Shown here one piece after another: positions 1 to 8,018 of a DNA stretch of 64,000 bases. The stretch lies in assembly GCF_946893725.1 (NCBI RefSeq), contig NZ_CAMPPE010000006.1, positions 1 through 64,000 of the forward strand, read 5' to 3'. The stretch is from Anaerococcus sp. Marseille-Q5996. Lineage in GTDB: Bacteria; Bacillota; Clostridia; Tissierellales; Peptoniphilaceae. How positions within the stretch are numbered: position 1 is the first letter of the stretch; each line of letters starts with the position of its first letter. Position numbers and translations under genes: made by a program. The notes beneath the pieces are model-generated. The model saw nothing but the letters and a program-made list of their open reading frames with translations. It searched no databases and was not told the DNA's origin.

Positions 1-19
1 AGTTTTTAGTTTAATTCAT

Positions 20-331
20 AAAAGCTTTTTGATTCAAGCTCTTTTCATTTACACTGATTTTAAAATCAATGCGTGATTTAAATTTATCCTTTTCTATATA
101 ATATAGATAAGAATCATTTTCTCGGCCATTCCGTCCTGCGACCACTCCGTGGGTCTCATGATGTGGAGACACACTTTGTCATCTTCTGGCCGGACAGGCC
201 TAATTTTTGGTTACTCAAATTAATTGCTAAAGTTTAATTACTATTTTATTGTCTCATCAAATATATATTTGATGGATGACTACCCACTTTTAGGATAAAT
301 CATCAGGTTCTTTGTCGCTTGTTAACGACAA
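20..331 (-). ncRNA. candidate structured non-coding RNA (raiA-like?)
   Basis: This gene-free stretch holds a probable structured RNA. It follows a near-consensus promoter and opens with a hairpin (TTGTCG/CGACAA, 312-331). A closing helix pairs 292-300 with 82-90. A helix of 275-280 with 178-183 (GTCATC/GATGAC) and an 8-bp helix of 191-200 with 124-133 (GGCC..TCCG with CGGA..GGCC, 2x2 internal loop) cross each other, which implies a pseudoknot. Local hairpins lie at 255-274 and about 150-175. The GC-rich core stands out from its AT-rich surroundings. Family is not recognised: the pseudoknotted layout recalls raiA RNAs of Firmicutes, but it could also be the leader of a gene left of the window. 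The 3' end is uncertain. Confidence 0.55.
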
Positions 332-336
332 GATAT

Positions 337-365
337 ATAATACCATGGTATTTTATCCTTGTCAA
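337..365 (-). promoter_or_regulatory. strong sigma-A-type promoter for the left-edge RNA
   Basis: On the minus strand, TTGACA (360-365), a 17-base spacer and TATTAT (337-342) are followed about six bases later by the first hairpin of the candidate RNA. It lies just beyond the glycosyltransferase stop codon, so the RNA probably forms its own transcription unit. Confidence 0.6.
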
Positions 366-373
366 CACTTTTT

Positions 374-1579
374 TTAATTATTTATTACTTTTAATATTTT
401 TTGTCCAATATTAGCCCAGGCTAACGTTTGTATTTCATCGTTTACTTCATCTGTAAATAAATTTTTATCTAGCCTTTTAATTTGCTTTTCTATGTTTTGG
501 CTAAGTCTTTCTACATATGCTGGTATATCTTCTTTGACTGGTTTGTCTACATCATAGATTCTTGGAAGTTTTGTAAATTCTATTAGATGATTTTCTTTTA
601 TTTTATCTCCCACCAGATTATATAGCCCCTCTATTTCACTTGTTACTACTAATTTATGACAAGCTAATGCCTCTATTGCAATCAATCCTAGGGCCTCAAA
701 GTATGATGGCAAGACAAAAATATCTGCATGTCTTAAAAGATTTGCTAATTTCATCTGATCAAGGGCATGGCAAATTACTAGTCTTGGTGAATGATTGGCT
801 AATTCTTTCATTTTGTGGCAAGATTCTAAATCTGCATTTCCTACCATATGTAGCCTTATCTCTGGATACTTTTTTTCTAGTATTGGTAGAGTTTGTACTA
901 GTTCAAATACACCTTTTGACTGGCTGATTTTGCCTGCATAGACAATATCAATAGTATCTTTCTTAATTTTTTCTTCTGTAGGATAAAATACTTTTTCATT
1001 GTATCCGCCACCTACGTTGTGGATTTTTTTCTCATCTACATCTAGTAAATTTATTATAGCTTCATCTTCTTGGTCAGTAACAGTAAGTACATAATCTAGA
1101 TCTTTTATGTGATTTAGTCTTTTTAAAAATTTGCTGTGTTGTTTTACTTGCCTAATATCTGTACCGTGGGAAATGCCTATAACTTTTGTGTCCTTAAATA
1201 TTTCTCTAACCAAGTCTGTTATTAAAAATAAGTGGTGGGATATAACCATATCTGGATTAAATTCTTTTTTTATTTCTAATAGCTTTTTTTTGAAATTGTC
1301 TAAAAGAATATCGATTTGTTCTTCTGTCATTTGGCTATAAACTGTTGAATCATATGGCATTAAATCGCTCATCCCACAAATTCTAAAGGGCATGGATTCA
1401 GTATTATAGTAAACGGGCTTTAAAATGTCTGCCTTTACTTTGTTATCATAAATTTCTTCTGTGCCAAAAACTGCAGCATTTTCTATGCCTAGATTATTTA
1501 GGCTATCTATAAGATTTGTAAAATATACTCCACTGCCGGTTTTGGCTGGAAGTTGGGTTAGTACGTGTAATATTTTCAT
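374..1579 (-). CDS. GT4-type glycosyltransferase
   Basis: Probable retaining glycosyltransferase of the GT-B fold, family GT4, transferring a sugar from an activated nucleotide donor in the cytoplasm; donor and acceptor cannot be read from sequence. The N-terminal half has the glycine-containing donor-facing start of the family. The C-terminal Rossmann half begins at the YAGKISQSKG segment (about residues 214-223). The EX7E nucleotide-sugar signature lies at residues 295-303 (E-ALGLIAI-E). The 401-residue length is normal. Its ATG overlaps the stop of the ABC ATPase gene as ATGA, so it is the last gene of a four-gene importer operon, an unusual partner. No signal peptide or membrane segment is obvious. 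Confidence 0.75.
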   Translation of the reverse strand: MKILHVLTQLPAKTGSGVYFTNLIDSLNNLGIENAAVFGTEEIYDNKVKADILKPVYYNTESMPFRICGMSDLMPYDSTVYSQMTEEQIDILLDNFKKKLLEIKKEFNPDMVISHHLFLITDLVREIFKDTKVIGISHGTDIRQVKQHSKFLKRLNHIKDLDYVLTVTDQEDEAIINLLDVDEKKIHNVGGGYNEKVFYPTEEKIKKDTIDIVYAGKISQSKGVFELVQTLPILEKKYPEIRLHMVGNADLESCHKMKELANHSPRLVICHALDQMKLANLLRHADIFVLPSYFEALGLIAIEALACHKLVVTSEIEGLYNLVGDKIKENHLIEFTKLPRIYDVDKPVKEDIPAYVERLSQNIEKQIKRLDKNLFTDEVNDEIQTLAWANIGQKILKVINN

Positions 1580-2505
1580 TTTATTTGCTCCATTTGATAA
1601 ATAAGCTTAATTGGATCACCAATTTTTTTGTCAAAATCGTCGTTTAATAACAAAACTTTTAGTTTTTTATTTTTGTTTTCTACAAACAATTCTATGGTGC
1701 TGCCCATGAATATGATGTCTTTTATTATGAATTCTTCACCATAATCTGAAATTTTAACTTTCTCGGGTCTTACAAATGTATTACCTATTATATTTTTTTG
1801 ACCTACAAAGTCTAAGCTTTTTTTATTGGCTGGGTTGTTATAAATTCTTTGTGCCGATCCCTGATCTATGATTTTACCTTGGCTAAGAATTATAACTTCA
1901 TCAGCCATCTTAAAAGCCTCGCTTTGATCGTGGGTTACAAAGATTGTTGTTAAATCAAATTCTTTGTGAATTCTTCTTATGTCTAATTGCATCTTTTCCC
2001 TGAGTTTTTGATCTAGGGCAGAAAATGGCTCATCCATCAAAAGCAATTTTGGTTTTACAACTAGGCTTCGAGCAAGCGCAACCCTTTGCTTTTCTCCACC
2101 AGAAAGAGCAGCAGGTTTTCTTTTTTCATATCCCTTTAGACCAACCATTGCAATAGTTTTATAGGCTAATTCTTTTTTCTCATTGGCATTTAATGATTTT
2201 TGATTGAATTTTAGCCCGTACATCACATTATCTAAAACAGTCATATGGGAAAATAGGCCTAGGGATTGGAAAACAGTAGAAACTTTTCTTTGGTTGGCTT
2301 CTAGCTTTGAAATGTCTTCGCCATCTAAAATTATCTCTCCCTCATGATCAACGAATCCGCCAATTGAATGAAGGATTGTGCTTTTTCCAGAACCAGAGGG
2401 TCCCAGTAGGCACAAAAATTTTCCCTTTTCTAAATTTATATTTATATTATCCAAAACCTTATTTGACCCATAATTTTTGGATAAATTTTTAATTTCTAAA
2501 TACAT
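1576..2505 (-). CDS. FbpC/PotA-type ABC transporter ATPase
   Basis: ATP-hydrolysing subunit of a binding-protein-dependent importer. Walker A (GPSGSGKST) is at residues 35-43, the signature LSGGEKQ at 134-140, and Walker B with the catalytic glutamate (LLLMDEP) at about 154-160, followed by the D-loop SALD. Residues from about 235 onward form a short TOBE-like regulatory tail, as in FbpC, PotA and ThiQ proteins. The start overlaps the permease 3' end by 17 bp and the stop overlaps the glycosyltransferase start, so translation is probably coupled. Substrate follows from the partner proteins and is probably ferric iron or a small organic anion; this is not settled. Confidence 0.85.
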   Translation of the reverse strand: MYLEIKNLSKNYGSNKVLDNININLEKGKFLCLLGPSGSGKSTILHSIGGFVDHEGEIILDGEDISKLEANQRKVSTVFQSLGLFSHMTVLDNVMYGLKFNQKSLNANEKKELAYKTIAMVGLKGYEKRKPAALSGGEKQRVALARSLVVKPKLLLMDEPFSALDQKLREKMQLDIRRIHKEFDLTTIFVTHDQSEAFKMADEVIILSQGKIIDQGSAQRIYNNPANKKSLDFVGQKNIIGNTFVRPEKVKISDYGEEFIIKDIIFMGSTIELFVENKNKKLKVLLLNDDFDKKIGDPIKLIYQMEQIK

Positions 2506-4132
2506 GGGCTAACCTCTCTTTTAAGCTACCATTTCCAAAAATCCAATTAACTAATACATTAAATATAAGACATATGACCATAATTAAAAGTGCAATTACA
2601 GAACCTTCTCCATATCTTCCACTATTTATAACATCAAACATGACTAGGGTTAAAAGTTTCTTGCCTGGATAGACTAAAAAAATAATTGACCCAACTGTTG
2701 TCATAGTAGTTGTAAATGAATTTATCATAGAAATACGCAAGGATGGTTTAATATTTGGTATTATGCCGTCTTTAATTTCATAAAAAGTATTTGCACCTAG
2801 GTCTCTTAAAGAATTTATCATATCTATATCAATTGATTTCATAGCGGTATTGCCCACCCTACTTGAAAATGGCAATTGTTTAAAAAGCACATTTAAAACT
2901 ACAATTGTACTTGTTCCGATAATCATAATAGGAGGAGATTTAAAATAAAGTAAGTAGCCTAAACCAAAAAATGTACCTGGAATTATATAAGGCATATTTG
3001 AGATTAAATCGATTACTTTCATAAACTTACTTTTTTTAATTATTAAATAATATCCAATAAGCATACCAATCAGAGTTCCAACAAGGGCTGAAATTAATGA
3101 ATATCCTATAGATCTAAGCATGGCATCGTTAATATAATTTTTGGCACGGGATAAATTATCCAAAGAAAATACCAAAGTTCCTTTTTTCATAGTTGTAAAG
3201 GCGCTTAAGATAATTGAAAAATAAAGGCTTACTAGTAAAAGCAAGATTAAAATCCCTATAAATTTAAATAATTGATATACAAATCCCCTTCTTTGAACAT
3301 GGATTTCAGAAAGACTATTTGGATTTGCTGTTGAGGATTTTTCTTTATTTAAAAAATTTACTATCAAAAAAACTATAATAATTGGAACTAAAAGCAAAAC
3401 ATTTAAAACACTGGCCTTGGACAAATTTCCATTTGCAATTACTTCAAAATATGATTCTAAGGCTAAGACATTAAATTTGCCTCCAATAATAGATGGTGTG
3501 GCAAAATCTGACATTGATTTAAAAAAACTAAGCAGGAAAACTGTAAAAATTCCATTTTTTAGCTGAGGTATTATTATATCCAATATTATTGAGTTGGTAT
3601 CTGCACCAAGGCTCCTTGCAGAATTTATTACATCTTTTTCCATATTTTTTAGATATCCCAGCAAAATTAAGCAATTTAGAGAAATAAATGATAAAGTTTG
3701 CATAAAAATCACTCCCCACATATTGTAAGGATTTGTGGATAGATTAAGTAAATTATGAGTAATAAATCCTCGGTGTCCAAATAGGGTAATATAGCTTAAG
3801 CTTGTTACAAATGGCGGGCTGATAAGGGTTAGTAAAAGGATAAAATTAATTATTTTTCTATATTTTTTGCTAGTTAGGTATGTAAAAATAGCTAGCATTG
3901 TGGAAAGGAAACAAGAAAATATAGAAGTCAATATCCCCATTTTTAAGGAATTTGCCAAAATATTTTTATTTGCCAAAATATCTTTATAATAGCTAAAGTC
4001 AAGACTGCCTTCTATGATAAAACTTTCCTTAAATACGCTCACAAAGGGCAGTAATATAAAAAATATTACCGCCAATGCCAAAATAATTTGTATTAAAATG
4101 TCAAAAAAATTAATTGTCTTTGTTTTTTTCAT
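2489..4132 (-). CDS. two-domain ABC importer permease (FbpB-like)
   Basis: Integral membrane permease formed by two fused binding-protein-dependent transport domains, about twelve membrane segments in 547 residues. Each half carries an EAA-type cytoplasmic loop that docks the ATPase: SARSLGADTNSIILDIIIPQ in the first half and SLRDLGANTFYEIKDGIIP in the second. Fused permeases of this size are typical of FbpB/AfuB iron and phosphonate-type importers. The gene follows the binding-protein gene after a hairpin (4143-4171) that should lower downstream expression. No good ribosome site is visible before the ATG, which may further reduce translation. Confidence 0.85.
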   Translation of the reverse strand: MKKTKTINFFDILIQIILALAVIFFILLPFVSVFKESFIIEGSLDFSYYKDILANKNILANSLKMGILTSIFSCFLSTMLAIFTYLTSKKYRKIINFILLLTLISPPFVTSLSYITLFGHRGFITHNLLNLSTNPYNMWGVIFMQTLSFISLNCLILLGYLKNMEKDVINSARSLGADTNSIILDIIIPQLKNGIFTVFLLSFFKSMSDFATPSIIGGKFNVLALESYFEVIANGNLSKASVLNVLLLVPIIIVFLIVNFLNKEKSSTANPNSLSEIHVQRRGFVYQLFKFIGILILLLLVSLYFSIILSAFTTMKKGTLVFSLDNLSRAKNYINDAMLRSIGYSLISALVGTLIGMLIGYYLIIKKSKFMKVIDLISNMPYIIPGTFFGLGYLLYFKSPPIMIIGTSTIVVLNVLFKQLPFSSRVGNTAMKSIDIDMINSLRDLGANTFYEIKDGIIPNIKPSLRISMINSFTTTMTTVGSIIFLVYPGKKLLTLVMFDVINSGRYGEGSVIALLIMVICLIFNVLVNWIFGNGSLKERLAHVFRN

Positions 4133-4142
4133 AATATGTACA

Positions 4143-4171
4143 TATAAAATAAACCAAGGCTAGGCCTTGGT
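4143..4171 (-). terminator. intercistronic hairpin after the binding-protein gene
   Basis: ACCAAGGC/GCCTTGGT arms (53-71 of the 4100s) with a three-base loop are followed on the minus strand by a T-rich run. It probably acts as a partial terminator or mRNA stabiliser, giving more binding protein than permease. Confidence 0.6.
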
Positions 4172-4177
4172 ATTATC

Positions 4178-5344
4178 TTATTCTTCGCTAGCTTTGTCTC
4201 CAGCAATTTCTTTGAATTTGTTTAAGATTTCTTCTCTTTCTGATCCAAATGTTGAAAGGTCTTGCTCGATTAGTTTATCTTTTGGTAAGCCTAAATCTAA
4301 TCCTTCAATGTCTGGAACTATCAGTTGGTTTGTATCTTTTCCATCAATTTCTGCAATCATATTTTGAGCTTTTTCGCTTAGCATAAAGTCAATGAATGCT
4401 TTTGCTATGTCAGCATTTTCGCTATCTTTAAAGATTGCAACTCCTTCTGGAACCCAAGGAATTCCATCTTCTGGATAGATTACTGTTAGACCATAGTCTT
4501 CTGCTGCATCAAATGCTTTTTGGTCAACTGGGATAATTCCAATTCCAAATTCGCCTTGAGCTGTTTTTTCTTGAGGATCTTTTCCTCTTTTTGAGTAAAA
4601 GTCAATGTTGTCATTAATTTGTGAGAATAATTCCCAACCTTCTTCTTTGCCATATAGGTCTAAAAGTCCTTTAAGGGCTGCGTAGTTTGTACCAGAAATA
4701 GCTGGGTTTGACATTATAACTTCGCCTTTGTATTTTGGATCTGCTAGGTCTTTCCAAGTTTTTGGGGCTTCTAGTCCTTTTTCTTCAAGGATAGAATTAT
4801 TTACTACAAATCCAACAACTGTAAGTCCTTTTGAGAAGTAGTATCCATCTTCATCTTTGTATTCTACTGGAAGTTTATCAGTCATTTCTGATTGATATTG
4901 TTCTAGTAGTTGGTCATCTTTTGCTGCCATAAATGCATCAAGACCACCACCGAACCATAAGTCAGCCATAGCTTTTCCCTCAGCTTTTGTTCTAGAAATA
5001 ACTTCTCCACTTGACATTGATAAAAATTCTACACCTGCACCAGTTTCTTTGGTAAATTCATCAAATAGTGGTACATATGAGTCACTTGTTGCAACTACAT
5101 TTAATGTTCTTCCTTCAAAATTTAGAGCTTCAGCTACTTCAGTTTCTTCTTCAGATGCCTCTTCTTTTTCATCTTCTGTTTCTTCTGTAGTTTCTTCTGC
5201 TTTATTCTCTTCTTCTACATTTTGCTCAACAGCTGTTTCATTTGTTTGAGATTCTTCTGTTGGTGCTTCACTAGTTCCACAAGCTGTAAGTGCAAAAAGT
5301 GCAGCAAGTGTAAAAGAAAACTTACTAATAAAATTACTTTTCAT
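4178..5344 (-). CDS. substrate-binding lipoprotein of the FbpA/AfuA-type importer
   Basis: Extracellular solute-binding lipoprotein that delivers substrate to the permease. It has a signal peptide with a lipobox ending in Cys22 (LTAC), then a roughly 50-residue linker very rich in Glu and Thr, then a family-1-like bilobal binding domain (from about residue 75, LNVVATSDSYVPLFDEFTKE). Length is 388 residues. The adjacent Tyr pair typical of ferric-binding FbpA is not evident, so the ligand may be iron, a phosphonate, a sugar phosphate or another anion. It is first in the operon with permease, ATPase and glycosyltransferase. Confidence 0.8.
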   Translation of the reverse strand: MKSNFISKFSFTLAALFALTACGTSEAPTEESQTNETAVEQNVEEENKAEETTEETEDEKEEASEEETEVAEALNFEGRTLNVVATSDSYVPLFDEFTKETGAGVEFLSMSSGEVISRTKAEGKAMADLWFGGGLDAFMAAKDDQLLEQYQSEMTDKLPVEYKDEDGYYFSKGLTVVGFVVNNSILEEKGLEAPKTWKDLADPKYKGEVIMSNPAISGTNYAALKGLLDLYGKEEGWELFSQINDNIDFYSKRGKDPQEKTAQGEFGIGIIPVDQKAFDAAEDYGLTVIYPEDGIPWVPEGVAIFKDSENADIAKAFIDFMLSEKAQNMIAEIDGKDTNQLIVPDIEGLDLGLPKDKLIEQDLSTFGSEREEILNKFKEIAGDKASEE

Positions 5345-5409
5345 ATTTCCTCCTTAATAATATTAGTAAGTTTATTATATATTATATTTATTTTTATTCA
5401 AAGATTAGA

Positions 5410-5895
5410 TTAAATATTGGGTCTATCATTAAGATTTATATGGCAGTAGCCTGTAGGATTTTTTTCTAGATAATCTTGGTGGTAGTCTTCTGCAATCACA
5501 AAGTTTCTTAGTTTTTCCACTTCGACTTTTATTTCTTTATCTTCTTTCTCTTGTTTTTTATCTAAAAAGTTTTTAGCCATTTCTAAGTCATCTTCATTTT
5601 TAGAATAAATTCCTGTTCTGTATTGGCGACCCCTATCATTGCCTTGCTTATCAATTGAAAATGGATCGATAATGTAATATAAATATTCTAAAAGTTTTTC
5701 TAAAGATATTTTTTCATCATCGTATTTTATTTCTACTGTCTCTGCATGGTCTGTGAATTTAATTTCTTGGTAATTAGTTTGATCACTTTTACCATTTGCA
5801 TAGCCTACTTCTGTATCAGCTACTCCATCAATTTCTTTAAAATATGCTTCTACTCCCCAGAAACATCCTCCTGCTAAATAGATTTCTTTGATCAT
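5410..5895 (-). CDS. msrA: peptide methionine sulfoxide reductase MsrA
   Basis: Reduces methionine-S-sulfoxide in proteins, repairing oxidation damage. The catalytic motif GCFWG is at residues 10-14 with nucleophile Cys11, followed by the EAYF segment of the family, and later GNDRGRQYRTGIY around residue 85. At 161 residues it is a stand-alone MsrA without an MsrB domain, and no msrB is seen in this window. The start overlaps the end of the exporter subunit by four bases (ATGA), so it is the last gene of the run from 7936. Confidence 0.93.
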   Translation of the reverse strand: MIKEIYLAGGCFWGVEAYFKEIDGVADTEVGYANGKSDQTNYQEIKFTDHAETVEIKYDDEKISLEKLLEYLYYIIDPFSIDKQGNDRGRQYRTGIYSKNEDDLEMAKNFLDKKQEKEDKEIKVEVEKLRNFVIAEDYHQDYLEKNPTGYCHINLNDRPNI

Positions 5896-6362
5896 TTTTT
5901 CCCCCTTAAATAATTGGTACGATTAACACTTCTTGTTCTAAAACTCTTAAGTGATGTTGAAAAGGAACTGGCTAGTAAGACTCCAAATGATATGGATCCT
6001 GCAACAACAATTGTGCTATAAAAACTAGCTATGGCCAACTCCGACTGGTTGTTTACAAAATAACTCATGGTATTATATATACCTTCTCCAGGAACAAGAT
6101 TAATTATGCCTGGAATAATAAATACTGAAGCAGGATATTTTAGCCTTTTTGCAAGCATTTCTGATACAAATGTTATGCATAAGGCTGATAAGAATACTGC
6201 TATGTATTTGCTACCAGTTGAGTCAATTACAAATTTAAATACAATCCAACCCATGCCCCCATTTATAGCTGAAACCAAAAGAGTTTTCATGGGTGCTGAA
6301 AATACTATGGCAAATCCAACTGTTGACATTATTGCTGCTATAAATTGTAATAAATATGACAT
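5892..6362 (-). CDS. threonine/serine exporter small subunit (YjjB/DUF3815-like)
   Basis: Small polytopic membrane protein of 156 residues with about five hydrophobic segments, matching the C-terminal half of the ThrE threonine/serine exporter (split YjjB-like type). A conserved FIIPGIINLVPGEGIY segment sits near the middle. It starts directly after the stop of the larger subunit (TAA then ATG), as expected for a two-part exporter with obligatory partners. The ATGA overlap with msrA links it to the downstream gene. Confidence 0.85.
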   Translation of the reverse strand: MSYLLQFIAAIMSTVGFAIVFSAPMKTLLVSAINGGMGWIVFKFVIDSTGSKYIAVFLSALCITFVSEMLAKRLKYPASVFIIPGIINLVPGEGIYNTMSYFVNNQSELAIASFYSTIVVAGSISFGVLLASSFSTSLKSFRTRSVNRTNYLRGKK

Positions 6363-7142
6363 TTAGAATAACCTCCATATAGAAATAGGTGTAGCTACTC
6401 CAACAGCAAGAGCAATTGAAATTAAAATTGCCATAGCTGTTCCTGTTATACCACTTAAAGCATCCCCACTCATCAAATCCCTAACTGCATTTGTAAGCAT
6501 AACTCCAGGTACAAATGCCATCATACCACCGATGATAAGGATATTGATACTTACTGGTGTAATTTCATTTACTAAAAGAGCTAGTAGGGAAAGTATCATC
6601 CCATAAAGAAAGTGGACAACAAAAAAGTTTATTTTTTTTCTTTCTAAAAATAAAGAAAATCTAAAGGCCAAATACCCAATCACAAAAGATGATATAGTTT
6701 CTATTATATTCCCCCCAAGCAGAATCGAATATGACCCTGCTGCGATAGTTGCTCCAAAAACTCTTAGAGGGGTTGGCATACTTTTTTCTTTTTTTATCAT
6801 GGCAATTTCTTCAAGGGCTTCGTAAAGAGTAAACTTTCCAGTCGTAAAATTTCTTGAAAATGTATTTACCTTATCCACATAAAACAAATTATTACCACGG
6901 TTTCTTACCCTACGCATATTTGTGTGGATCTCGCCCTTATAAGAAAATGAAATTATAATTGTATTAAAAGTTGAAGATACATCCACATCCTTAATGGATT
7001 CCTTTGATCTGATTATTCTTTCAACAGTATCTTCTACCCTATATATTTCAGCACCATTTGCCAGCATCAAAGCCCCCGCTGATGCTGCAATTTCTGAAAG
7101 TATTACCGCTTCTTTCAGAGAAGTAATTTTTTCATTAGTCAT
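6363..7142 (-). CDS. threonine/serine exporter large subunit (YjjP/DUF1212-like)
   Basis: Partner of the preceding small subunit: a soluble N-terminal domain (about 1-125), including LMLANGAEIYRVEDTVERI near residues 25-43, then about five membrane helices. This is the DUF1212 half of ThrE, which exports threonine, serine and possibly small peptides from the cytoplasm. Length is 259 residues, normal for the split form. Direction and spacing place it between the J-protein and the small subunit in one operon. Confidence 0.85.
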   Translation of the reverse strand: MTNEKITSLKEAVILSEIAASAGALMLANGAEIYRVEDTVERIIRSKESIKDVDVSSTFNTIIISFSYKGEIHTNMRRVRNRGNNLFYVDKVNTFSRNFTTGKFTLYEALEEIAMIKKEKSMPTPLRVFGATIAAGSYSILLGGNIIETISSFVIGYLAFRFSLFLERKKINFFVVHFLYGMILSLLALLVNEITPVSINILIIGGMMAFVPGVMLTNAVRDLMSGDALSGITGTAMAILISIALAVGVATPISIWRLF

Positions 7143-7168
7143 CTTCTATCCTTTTCTAAAATTATGTT

Positions 7169-7936
7169 CTATAAATAACTTTGCTTATATTTTTTAATAT
7201 TTTCCTCAGTCAAAAACTCATAAGCCTCATTTACCTTAGTAAACATTTCTGTTGCACCTGGATCCTTATTTATGTCTGGGTGATATTTTTTGGCAAGCTT
7301 TCTATAATTTAGCTTAACTTGGTAAATATCAGTATCTACACTAAGGCCAAGTATCTCGCAAGCTTCTTCATATTTTTCCTTAAAACCGATGTTATTTACA
7401 CCAGTGTATCCAGAATATCCGCCTTGATTGTATCCTTGATTATAAGTTCTTGAATTTTGATAACCACCAAAGTTTCTAACAAATTCTTCAAAACGACGAT
7501 TCATTTCTTCTTGTTGACGACGGGCTTCTTCTTCGCGCTGACGTCGACGCATTTGCTCTTGTTCATATTTATATTTATTTGAATAATCTGAAATGCTTTC
7601 GTATCCAACTTTTTGACCAGTAATCATGGTATCTGCCCTATCATACATCCATTCTGTAAGGGTGTAGTTTATGTATCTTAAAAAAGAAATAAATTTTGGT
7701 CCCAAAATCGGTATAAAAATTACCGCAAAAATAAAATACATTACTTCTTTTGGTAACAATAAAGGAATGATTGGGAAAATAAATATAGTTGAACAACCAA
7801 ATACAAATATCATAAATAATAATTGTCTGATTCCTTCAAAGGTTACAACTATAACATTCATAATATTAATCAATACATTAAAAAATGTACCTAATCCTGT
7901 TGCAAGTCCGTGTAAGATTTTTCCTAAAAACTTCAT
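7169..7936 (-). CDS. membrane-anchored J-domain protein
   Basis: Probable Hsp70 co-chaperone at the membrane. The first about 100 residues hold two or three hydrophobic segments. A charged coiled-coil-like stretch rich in Arg, Glu and Gln follows (about 120-150), then a Gly/Tyr/Asn-rich linker, and last the J domain (about 190-250) with the essential HPD motif in KKYHPDINKD. A C-terminal J domain behind membrane helices is the reverse of DnaJ, and the zinc-finger and client domains are absent. It would recruit DnaK to the membrane; the client is unknown. It is the first gene of the run to thrE and msrA. Confidence 0.75.
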   Translation of the reverse strand: MKFLGKILHGLATGLGTFFNVLINIMNVIVVTFEGIRQLLFMIFVFGCSTIFIFPIIPLLLPKEVMYFIFAVIFIPILGPKFISFLRYINYTLTEWMYDRADTMITGQKVGYESISDYSNKYKYEQEQMRRRQREEEARRQQEEMNRRFEEFVRNFGGYQNSRTYNQGYNQGGYSGYTGVNNIGFKEKYEEACEILGLSVDTDIYQVKLNYRKLAKKYHPDINKDPGATEMFTKVNEAYEFLTEENIKKYKQSYL

Positions 7937-7984
7937 AATTTTTCTCCATTCCCTAAAATTATATCAAAGTTTTCACTTTCTTTA

Positions 7985-8017
7985 AAATAAAAAAAGAATG
8001 GTTATAAAACCATCCTT
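7985..8017 (-). terminator. intrinsic terminator after the ABC exporter gene
   Basis: Arms AAGAATGGTT (7994-8003) and AACCATCCTT (8008-8017) with one mismatch form a hairpin followed on the minus strand by a T-rich run. It begins two bases after the exporter stop codon. Confidence 0.75.
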
Positions 8018-8018
8018 T

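Noticed and set aside
121-200. 6S RNA, tmRNA, RNase P RNA or SRP RNA
   Set aside because: The single long hairpin of 6S, the tRNA-like end of tmRNA, the RNase P conserved core and the SRP GGAAG loop are not found; the branched, crossing helices fit none of them.
640-927. Open frame of 95 codons opposite the glycosyltransferase
   Set aside because: Antisense shadow of a convincing gene; no ribosome site or family resemblance. The same reasoning removes the other opposite-strand frames, such as 8875-9369, 26397-26696 and 61054-61470.
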